Shown in pieces: positions 58,311 through 64,000 of a DNA stretch of 64,000 nucleotides (its first letter is position 1; each line of letters starts with the position of its first letter). Origin of the DNA: an uncultured Christensenella sp. (lineage in GTDB: Bacteria > Bacillota > Clostridia > Christensenellales > Borkfalkiaceae); the NCBI GenBank assembly GCA_910577055.1, contig CAJTKX010000001.1:1-64000 (forward strand), written 5' to 3'. The position numbers and the translations under genes were made by a program. Below the pieces are notes generated by a model, which had not been told where the DNA came from, did not search any database, and saw only the letters and a list, made by a program, of their open reading frames with translations.

Positions 58311-58750
58311 TGAAAAAAGTTATTCTATATACAGACGGAGCATGTTCTGGCAATCCCGGTGCGGGCGGTTGGGGCGCGGTTTTAATGTTTAAAGGCTTTG
58401 AAAAGCGTATTTCCGGCGCAGAATCGTCCACAACAAATAACAGAATGGAGTTGACGGCGGTTATAGAAGGTTTAAAGTGCCTTAAAGAGCCGTGCGAAGT
58501 GGAAATTTACAGTGATTCTGCCTATACGGTCAACGCTTTTAACAACGGTTGGGTTTACGGTTGGGAAAAGTCCGGCTACAAAAAGGCGGACAATAAGCCC
58601 GTTTTAAACGACGATTTATGGCGTGAGTTATTGTCGTTAACGCGTATACACAAGGCAAAGTTCATAAAAGTGAAAGGGCATGCGGATAACGAATATAATA
58701 ATATCTGCGATAAGCTTGCTACCGACGCGATTAAAAATTTGAAAAGCTAA
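58310..58750 (+). CDS. rnhA: Ribonuclease HI
   Basis: RNase HI cuts the RNA strand of RNA-DNA hybrids. The 146-residue product starts ILYTDGACSGNPGAGGWGAV and has the catalytic acids Asp9, Glu47 (NNRMELTAV) and Asp69 (YSDSAYTVN). The late motif KVKGHADNEYNNICDKLA contains the flexible-loop His and the fourth acid region. The length is that of the classical bacterial enzyme. It is translationally coupled to proC. Confidence 0.95.
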   Translation: MKKVILYTDGACSGNPGAGGWGAVLMFKGFEKRISGAESSTTNNRMELTAVIEGLKCLKEPCEVEIYSDSAYTVNAFNNGWVYGWEKSGYKKADNKPVLNDDLWRELLSLTRIHKAKFIKVKGHADNEYNNICDKLATDAIKNLKS

Positions 58751-58773
58751 TTATAAATTTGCGGCAAATTCTA

Positions 58774-58779
58774 TATAAT
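58774..58779 (+). promoter_or_regulatory. -10 box close to the start of the TVP38-type gene
   Basis: TATAAT at 58774-58779, eight bases before the ATG at 58788. The -35 region (TTATAA at 58751, 17-base spacer) is weak. No ribosome binding site lies between, which again suggests a leaderless message. Confidence 0.5.
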
Positions 58780-58787
58780 AGTATTAA

Positions 58788-59690
58788 ATGGACCGCATAC
58801 AAGTTTTAAAGCATTGCATCAATATTTTGGCGGTTGTACTGTTAAGTACAGTCGCTTTTCTTTTTATCGCCTACGGGCTTTTATATAAAAATGTAGATTT
58901 TATAGCCGTGCACTTCAATATACTGTTGCTTTCCGCGGGCTTGGTACTCGGTCTTATGCTTATGGGCGGAATACTGTTTTACGCCTTAAAAATGGTTTCT
59001 TTGTACAGATTGACCATATGCGCACTTGTATTTATAGATATATTTTCAGTAGTATTTTTTGTGCTTTGCGCAAGCGAACTTTTGGGTAAAATAAACAGTG
59101 TTGATGCTCTTAGAGAATATATCGAAGGCATGGGCGGAATGGCTGCTGCCATTTATATTGTTTTCAGCTTTTTACAAGTCGTGCTTTTGCCCGTTCCCGG
59201 CTCTGTTTCAGTGGCGGTTGGCGTCGCAATGTTTGGACCGTTAAAGTGCGCCGTGTATAGTTTTATAGGCATTGTTTCGGGTTCGCTTGCTGCCTTTGCG
59301 ATAGGAAGATGGGTCGGTTATAGGGCGGTTTGCTGGATTGTCGGGCAAGAAACTTTGGATAAATGGCTAAACAAATTAAAGGGAAAAGATTATTTAATTT
59401 TGTCTTTAATGTTTCTTTTGCCGCTTTTCCCCGACGACGTTTTATGCTTTGTTGCCGGTCTTTCGTCAATGACTTGGCCGTTTTTTATAGTAATGATAAC
59501 AATAACGCGCCTTATCGGGGTATTTTCAACGGCTTATTCGTTTGAATTAATTCCTTTCACAACGTGGTGGGGGCTGCTTATTTGGGCGGTATTGCTTGCG
59601 CTTATCGCGTTATCGTTCTATCTTGTTTTAAAGCATTACGAAAAAATCGATAAATTCATAAAAACCAAATTGAAAATTCAAAGAAAATAA
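58788..59690 (+). CDS. TVP38/TMEM64-family membrane protein
   Basis: The 300-residue product has seven or eight hydrophobic helices. The family core is in the middle: LLPVPGSVSVAVGVAMFGPL, GSLAAFAIGRWVG and the re-entrant motif LLPLFPDDVLCFVAGLSSM. TVP38/DedA-type proteins are thought to help flip or transport lipid carriers such as undecaprenyl phosphate or phospholipids; the substrate here is not known. A GC-rich terminator follows at 59693. Confidence 0.85.
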   Translation: MDRIQVLKHCINILAVVLLSTVAFLFIAYGLLYKNVDFIAVHFNILLLSAGLVLGLMLMGGILFYALKMVSLYRLTICALVFIDIFSVVFFVLCASELLGKINSVDALREYIEGMGGMAAAIYIVFSFLQVVLLPVPGSVSVAVGVAMFGPLKCAVYSFIGIVSGSLAAFAIGRWVGYRAVCWIVGQETLDKWLNKLKGKDYLILSLMFLLPLFPDDVLCFVAGLSSMTWPFFIVMITITRLIGVFSTAYSFELIPFTTWWGLLIWAVLLALIALSFYLVLKHYEKIDKFIKTKLKIQRK

Positions 59691-59692
59691 GG

Positions 59693-59714
59693 GCGGCGAA
59701 AGCCGCTTTTTTAT
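59693..59714 (+). terminator. Terminator of the TVP38-type gene
   Basis: GCGGC and GCCGC pair around a GAAA tetraloop, followed by TTTTTTA. Confidence 0.8.
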
Positions 59715-59729
59715 TTATTAAAAAATATT

Positions 59730-59749
59730 TTTGATAAACGTTTATCAAA
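59730..59749. promoter_or_regulatory. 20-bp perfect palindrome upstream of the decarboxylase operon
   Basis: TTTGATAAACGTTTATCAAA ends four bases before the -35 box. The central CG with A/T arms resembles operators of LacI-type regulators, but the cognate regulator is unknown. The position next to the -35 box fits either an activator or a repressor. Confidence 0.65.
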
Positions 59750-59753
59750 TTAT

Positions 59754-59781
59754 TTGCATTTGATTTGAAATGTGATAAAAT
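59754..59781 (+). promoter_or_regulatory. Promoter of the decarboxylase operon
   Basis: TTGCAT (59754-59759), 16-base spacer, TAAAAT (59776-59781), 33 bases before the ATG at 59815. Confidence 0.6.
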
Positions 59782-59814
59782 GTATTCGTAAGAATTTTGG
59801 TTTTAGGTGTGTTT

Positions 59815-61191
59815 ATGGATAAAATCAGCTTATTACAGAAGCGGAAAAAACAACTTCTCGACGCGGGCAAAGCAATTCGCGCGGAAATTAATTCACTTAT
59901 CGACGAGGACAGTTTCGTCGAACTTTCATCTTTTTCTTTCTCCAAAAACGAGTTTTACGGGGAAAACGCCGAAGGCGAGGGGGTAGTTACCGGTTTCGCA
60001 ACGATTTGCGACTATCCTTTTTATATCGTTGCGCAGAATTCGGCGGTTTTGTCGGGCGGTGTAAGCAAAGCGAACTGCTCTAAAATAGAAAAATGTTTAA
60101 ACCAAGCCGAAAAAACTTCCACGCCCGTCATTTGGATATTGTCCTCTCTCGGCGTTCAAATCGGCGAGGGGGTCAACGTGCTCGAAGGGCTTGCAAGTCT
60201 TATTTTAAAGGCTTCGCAAATGAAGGGTAGTATTCCCCAATACCTCATTGTAAACGGTGAGGTTTACGGTCAAATTTCCATTCTTGCGGGAATTTGCGAC
60301 TTTACTTATTTTATTGACAAGAAAAGTGCGCTTTGTTCCAATAGTCCATTGGTTTTATCTGCAAAAGCGGGCGAAAACATTTCAAAATTCACCGTAGGCG
60401 GCGCAAGCGGATTGGATAACGCTCACCTTGCAACTTTCACGGTGAAAAACTTCGACGAAATTAAAAAATCTATTGCCGAAATTAACGAGCTTATTTCAAA
60501 GCCCTTAATCGACAGCGAAGAAATGAACGTAAGCCTTGCCGCACTCGATAAAAAGGCGGACGCAAAAGCAATTACTGCGGTGTTCGATAAGTCAAGCGCG
60601 GTAGAACTCGGCGCAACTTACTGTCCCGAAGTCAAGTGTTACCTTGCGAGAGTCGGCGGAATTGCGGTTGCTGCGGTTATATTCGACGGCGAGAACGGAG
60701 TGGAGCTTACGGCACAGAACGTAAGGAAAATCAAAGATTTTGCCGAGTTCGCTTGCTGCTACGGCTTGCCCTATGTGACTTTTGTTAATACGCTTGGCGT
60801 AAAGAGCGACCTTGCAACAAACAACAGCCTTGTTTTAAAGGAACTTGGCGAATACGTTTCTATTCTCGACTGCATAGATGCGGCAAAAATTTCCGTTGTC
60901 TACGGTAAGGCAATCGGCTTGGGTTACACCGTGTTTGCGGCTAAATCCATGGGCTATGATTACAGTTACGCCTTTGCAAACGCAAAAATTGCGCTTTTTG
61001 ACAGCGTACAAGGCGCAGAAATAGAATTTTCAAACGAAAAGAAAGCAGACGCAGAAAAGCTTGCGGCAAAATATGCCGATGAGAATTCCGACCCCGTTAA
61101 CGCGGCGCAAAGCGGCTATATCGATAATATCGTTCAACCATCGTTTGTTAAACAGTATCTTGTTGCGTCTTTGCAAATGCTTTTAAAGTGA
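59815..61191 (+). CDS. PccB/MmdA-type carboxyltransferase, divergent
   Basis: The 458-residue product aligns by eye with the acyl-CoA carboxyltransferase (crotonase-fold) subunits MmdA and PccB: FVELSSFSFSKN, GEGVVTGFATI, ILSSLGVQIGEGVNVLEGLA, IPQYLIVNGEVYG and, in the second half, VVYGKAIGLGYTVFAAKSMG with AFANAKIALFDS. It is about 50 residues shorter than MmdA. The glycine pair of the first oxyanion hole (GPCAGGAVYSP in relatives) is not conserved (NGEVYGQIS). It may still transfer carboxyl groups between a CoA ester and biotin, or may have lost catalysis. The ATG at 59815 was chosen because TTAGGTG precedes it. It leads an operon with OadG-, biotin-carrier-, OadB- and OadA-like genes. Confidence 0.75.
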   Translation: MDKISLLQKRKKQLLDAGKAIRAEINSLIDEDSFVELSSFSFSKNEFYGENAEGEGVVTGFATICDYPFYIVAQNSAVLSGGVSKANCSKIEKCLNQAEKTSTPVIWILSSLGVQIGEGVNVLEGLASLILKASQMKGSIPQYLIVNGEVYGQISILAGICDFTYFIDKKSALCSNSPLVLSAKAGENISKFTVGGASGLDNAHLATFTVKNFDEIKKSIAEINELISKPLIDSEEMNVSLAALDKKADAKAITAVFDKSSAVELGATYCPEVKCYLARVGGIAVAAVIFDGENGVELTAQNVRKIKDFAEFACCYGLPYVTFVNTLGVKSDLATNNSLVLKELGEYVSILDCIDAAKISVVYGKAIGLGYTVFAAKSMGYDYSYAFANAKIALFDSVQGAEIEFSNEKKADAEKLAAKYADENSDPVNAAQSGYIDNIVQPSFVKQYLVASLQMLLK

Positions 61192-61198
61192 GGAAAGT

Positions 61199-61579
61199 AT
61201 GCTGAATTTTCTTTTGGATATCTTGCCGCAAAAGCCCGACGGCACGTTTGACGGCAACTATTATTTTTCGGATAGGTTCGGAGAATCCGCTATTTACGCG
61301 TTAATCGGCTTCTTAATCGTATTTGTCGGAATTATCCTAATAATTACGATTATTTGGCTTGTCGGACTGTTGATGCGCAAAACCAACAATCTTGCCTTTT
61401 TAACCAAAATCGGCAAGAAGAAAAAGAAAAAAGACGAACCGGTTGTAGCTACAGTCGTATCCGACACGGAAGAAGTGCCCGACGAGGTGAAAGCGGCGAT
61501 AATAGCGGCGATAATGGCGTATTACAGCGCAGAAAAGCCGAAATGCGAATTTAAAGTTAAGAGAATTAAGAGGTTATAA
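61199..61579 (+). CDS. OadG-family decarboxylase gamma subunit
   Basis: The 126-residue product has one transmembrane helix (about residues 33-58, GFLIVFVGIILIITIIWLV). A charged linker follows (KKKKKDEPVV), then a short C-terminal helix with VKAAIIAAIMAYYSAEKP, the usual end of gamma (OadG/MmdD) subunits of sodium-pump decarboxylases. It holds the carboxyltransferase to the membrane beta subunit. It lies eight bases after the carboxyltransferase gene. Confidence 0.85.
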   Translation: MLNFLLDILPQKPDGTFDGNYYFSDRFGESAIYALIGFLIVFVGIILIITIIWLVGLLMRKTNNLAFLTKIGKKKKKKDEPVVATVVSDTEEVPDEVKAAIIAAIMAYYSAEKPKCEFKVKRIKRL

Positions 61580-61591
61580 GGAGTTAAAAAT

Positions 61592-61948
61592 ATGCGTAAT
61601 TTTGTTGTTACTATTGACGGAAAAACCTATTCGGTAGGCGTAGAAGAAGTGGGTGAAAGCATAGGCGAAGTTTCGATTGCGCCCTCGCCCGTTGCAACCG
61701 AAGCGCCCAAGCCCGCGGCAAAGGCTGCGCCCGCAAACGGTACAAAGGTATTGTCGCCTTTCCCCGGACTTATCAAAAACGTTCTTGTTGCGGACGGCGC
61801 GTCCGTTAAAAAGGATCAACCCATAATTGTTCTTGAAGCGATGAAAATGGATAACGAAATTACCGCCCCTTGCGACGGCAAAGTTACGCTTAGCGTCATT
61901 AAAGGCGCAAACGTAGAAACTAACGCTTTACTTGCCGTTATCGGTTAA
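61592..61948 (+). CDS. Biotin carboxyl carrier protein
   Basis: The 118-residue product has a short N-terminal domain, an Ala/Pro hinge (PSPVATEAPKPAAKAAPANG) and a biotinyl domain with VLSPFPGLIKNVLVADGASV and the biotin-attachment motif EAMKM (Lys85). It carries CO2 between the carboxyltransferases and the membrane pump. The ribosome binding site is AAGGAG. The gene order and hinge match MmdC-type carriers of sodium-pump decarboxylases. Confidence 0.93.
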   Translation: MRNFVVTIDGKTYSVGVEEVGESIGEVSIAPSPVATEAPKPAAKAAPANGTKVLSPFPGLIKNVLVADGASVKKDQPIIVLEAMKMDNEITAPCDGKVTLSVIKGANVETNALLAVIG

Positions 61949-61958
61949 CGGAGGAAAT

Positions 61959-63482
61959 ATGCTGCAAAGTGGAATAGACTTTGGCAAGATATTCGGAAGT
62001 CTGTATGAAAGTATGGGTTTTGTTCAGGGAAATTGGCAAAACTACGTTATGCTTTTAATTTCTTTCATACTGATGTACCTTGCCGTAGTCAAAAAATTTG
62101 AGCCTATGCTCTTATTGCCGATAGCTTTCGGTATGTTTTTAATAAATATTCCCGGCGCGGAGGCTGTTTTGTGGGGTAAATATGAAACTCCCGCAGAATT
62201 AGCTTTGGGAACTCAAGGGTCTGTCGAGAACGTCGGTGTCTACTCGTTAATCGGTTCTTCGGAAAAGGTTCGGATTTTTATTCGCGAAGGGTATCTTTCG
62301 GTAGGAGCAGATAATGTAGGGATAGTCAACTATTTCGCTTCGTTTGACGACTTAAAGAACGGCGTAGTTTCTCAGATGTCGGCAGACAGCTTCAATACGC
62401 TATATTCGTTGAGCGGATACATTCAAGGTAACGTAATTGACGGCGTAACCGAATTTACAAGCAATGCCATTGTAATCGACCACGCATACGAGGCGGTAAC
62501 AAGCAGAGGGCTTTTGTGGTATCTGTACTTCGGCGTAGATAAAGTTATTTATCCGCCGCTAATCTTCCTTGGGATTGGAGCGATGACGGACTTCGGGCCG
62601 TTGATTGCAAATCCAAAAAGTATGCTTATCGGCGCGGGCGCGCAACTCGGCATTTTTGTTGCGTTCATTCTTGCGTCTTTCCTCGGCTTATCGGTTGCGG
62701 CGGCGGCATCTATTGCAATTATAGGCGGTGCAGACGGACCTACGGCGATAATGGTAACTTCCAAGCTTGCCTCCGATTACGTTCCGACGATAGCCATTGC
62801 GGCTTACTCGTATATGGCGTTGATACCCATAATTCAAAAGCCGCTTATGCGCGCTTTGACGACCAAAAAGGAGAGGGCTATAAGAATGAAACCTCTCCGC
62901 CAAGTCAGTAAAATAGAAAAAATCTTATTCCCGATAATTGTTACGCTTGTCGTCGGCATAATTCTCCCGGACAGTATTGCACTTTTAGGTATGTTAATGC
63001 TTGGTAATCTGTTCAAAGAGAGCGGGGTTGTTGACAGACTTTCGACCCAAGCGCAGAACGGTTTGATGAATACAATTACGATTTTCCTTGGCATCGCCGT
63101 AGGCAGCAAAGCAAAAGGTGAGATATTTTTAAGCCTAGAAACGCTTGAAATTATCGGAATCGGACTGCTTGCGTTCGTAATAGGTACGATAGGCGGCTTG
63201 CTTGTGGCAAAATTAATGTGTAAGATAACCAAAGGTCAAATTAACCCGCTTATAGGCTCTGCGGGAGTATCGGCAGTTCCTATGGCGGCGAGAATTTCTG
63301 AGGACGTCGGACGAGAATACGACCCTCAAAACCATTTGCTTATGCACGCTATGGGACCCAACGTTGCGGGAGTAATAGGCTCGGCAATAGCCGCGGGCGT
63401 GCTACTTGCTTGCTTTGGCGGATATGTTGACGGTACCGCATCGGAAGCTGTAACCGCCGTACTGAATACTGTTATGGCATAA
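61959..63482 (+). CDS. Sodium-pump decarboxylase beta subunit
   Basis: The membrane subunit decarboxylates carboxybiotin and exports Na+. The 507-residue product has an N-terminal extension with an insertion (about residues 70-170, including TPAELALGTQGSVENVG) not found in typical 375-430-residue OadB. The conserved core follows: LIFLGIGAMTDFGPLIANPK, AASIAIIGGADGPTAIMVTS, and the late NHLLMHAMGPNVAGVIGSA. The ATG at 61959 follows CGGAGG; an earlier in-frame ATG inside the carrier gene is unlikely. The insertion may be an extra periplasmic loop. Confidence 0.92.
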   Translation: MLQSGIDFGKIFGSLYESMGFVQGNWQNYVMLLISFILMYLAVVKKFEPMLLLPIAFGMFLINIPGAEAVLWGKYETPAELALGTQGSVENVGVYSLIGSSEKVRIFIREGYLSVGADNVGIVNYFASFDDLKNGVVSQMSADSFNTLYSLSGYIQGNVIDGVTEFTSNAIVIDHAYEAVTSRGLLWYLYFGVDKVIYPPLIFLGIGAMTDFGPLIANPKSMLIGAGAQLGIFVAFILASFLGLSVAAAASIAIIGGADGPTAIMVTSKLASDYVPTIAIAAYSYMALIPIIQKPLMRALTTKKERAIRMKPLRQVSKIEKILFPIIVTLVVGIILPDSIALLGMLMLGNLFKESGVVDRLSTQAQNGLMNTITIFLGIAVGSKAKGEIFLSLETLEIIGIGLLAFVIGTIGGLLVAKLMCKITKGQINPLIGSAGVSAVPMAARISEDVGREYDPQNHLLMHAMGPNVAGVIGSAIAAGVLLACFGGYVDGTASEAVTAVLNTVMA

Positions 63483-63497
63483 AAATAAGGTGATTTT

Positions 63498-64000
63498 ATG
63501 AAAAAAGTCTTAATTACTGATACAATTTTGCGCGACGCGCACCAATCGCACGCCGCAACTCGTATGAGATTTGACGAAATGGAGCCGATGCTTCCTTTGT
63601 TGGACGACGTCGGATACTATTCGCTCGAAGCGTGGGGTGGCGCGACGTTCGACAGCTGTTTAAGGTTTTTGAACGAGGACCCTTGGGATAGGCTCAGAAA
63701 CCTCAAAAAATATTTAAAAAAGACGCCTATACAAATGCTGCTCCGCGGACAGAACCTATTGGGTTACCGTCATTATGCGGACGACGTTGTTGAAAAATTT
63801 ATTGAAAAATCAATTGAAAACGGCGTGGGTGTGGTAAGGCTTTTCGATGCATTGAACGACCCTAGAAACCTTGAAGCAAGCGTTAAAGCTATTAAAAAAT
63901 ACGGTAAAGGCGGCAAATGCGTGTGCGAATGTGCAATTTCCTACACGACAAGCCCCGTCCATACAACCGAATATTTCGTAAAGCTTGCAAAACAGTTTGA
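63498..64000 (+). CDS. OadA/PycB-type carboxyltransferase alpha subunit (3' end outside window)
   Basis: The first 167 residues are typical of oxaloacetate decarboxylase alpha or pyruvate carboxylase subunit B: KVLITDTILRDAHQSHAATR, with the metal-binding Asp in TDTILRDAHQS, then EAWGGATFDSCLRFLNEDPW, RGQNLLGYRHYADDVV and VRLFDALNDPRN. The rest lies beyond the window, so it cannot be seen whether a biotin domain is fused at the end. The ribosome binding site is AAGGTGA. The substrate is oxaloacetate or pyruvate. It is the fifth gene of the pump operon. Confidence 0.93.
   Translation, partial: MKKVLITDTILRDAHQSHAATRMRFDEMEPMLPLLDDVGYYSLEAWGGATFDSCLRFLNEDPWDRLRNLKKYLKKTPIQMLLRGQNLLGYRHYADDVVEKFIEKSIENGVGVVRLFDALNDPRNLEASVKAIKKYGKGGKCVCECAISYTTSPVHTTEYFVKLAKQF

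Noticed and set aside
1..64000. CRISPR array, rRNA genes, transposase or prophage genes
   Set aside because: No regularly spaced repeats, rRNA signatures, transposase motifs or phage structural genes were found.

Overview
The window looks like a chromosomal segment of an anaerobic, Gram-positive-type bacterium of the Firmicutes, most likely an uncultured member of the Clostridia. The reasons are the division and cell-wall cluster with MraZ, FtsW, a DivIB/FtsQ-like protein and SpoVG, the conserved order ftsK-rimO-pgsA-cinA-recA followed by rny, the miaB-mutS-mutL-miaA order, strong GGAGG-type ribosome binding sites, sigma-A-type promoters (TTGACA/TATAAT) and a sodium-pumping decarboxylase operon. 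A rank below class cannot be read from the sequence alone.

Region by region: 1-2191 is a small accessory patch. It holds the 3' end of a surface-protein gene, a frameshifted lipoprotein/isochorismatase-like chimera, a four-helix membrane protein, several inverted repeats and tRNA-Arg(CCT). 2281-3432 carries rpsT and murI. 3452-14419 is a long division and peptidoglycan operon (mraZ, rsmH, an ftsL-like gene, ftsI-type PBP, murE, mraY, murD, ftsW, murA, ftsQ), followed by a separate ftsA-like/ftsZ unit to 16934. spoVG (minus strand) and murC follow. 19070-27686 is ftsK-rimO-pgsA-cinA-recA-nadE, then rny and a MmcQ/YjbR gene. 30243-34243 holds regulators (a cupin facing an HxlR regulator, and a PadR-type regulator with a membrane domain), an acyl-ACP thioesterase and a YgjP-like peptidase. 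34248-41830 is carA, a carB-dapF fusion, cysteine desulfurase and thiI. 41825-44047 is a class A PBP on the minus strand. 44130-52576 is miaB-mutS-mutL-miaA-C-S lyase-acetyltransferase. groEL-groES (minus) faces a deaminase-cyclophilin-purB unit. After tRNA-Trp come proC, rnhA and a TVP38-type membrane protein. The window ends inside an operon for a biotin-dependent, Na+-pumping decarboxylase (59815-64000).

Together the genes describe peptidoglycan precursor synthesis and septation (MurE carries the DNPR motif that marks meso-diaminopimelate addition), DNA repair and recombination (RecA, MutSL, FtsK), RNA modification and decay, carbamoyl phosphate supply, and energy conservation by decarboxylation. 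murF, murG and murB are missing from the division cluster and must lie elsewhere.

The most unusual items are: a CarB-DapF fusion whose DapF half has lost one of the two catalytic cysteines; an FtsA-like protein with eroded actin-fold ATP motifs; a PadR-type regulator tethered to the membrane by a Gln/Pro-rich linker; a palindromic 21-bp motif repeated three times, once inside miaA; several promoters whose -10 box lies only 6-10 nt before the start codon, implying leaderless mRNAs; and an operon combining PccB-type and OadA-type carboxyltransferases with a sodium pump. All functions are assigned by motif recognition and gene context; no database search was possible.
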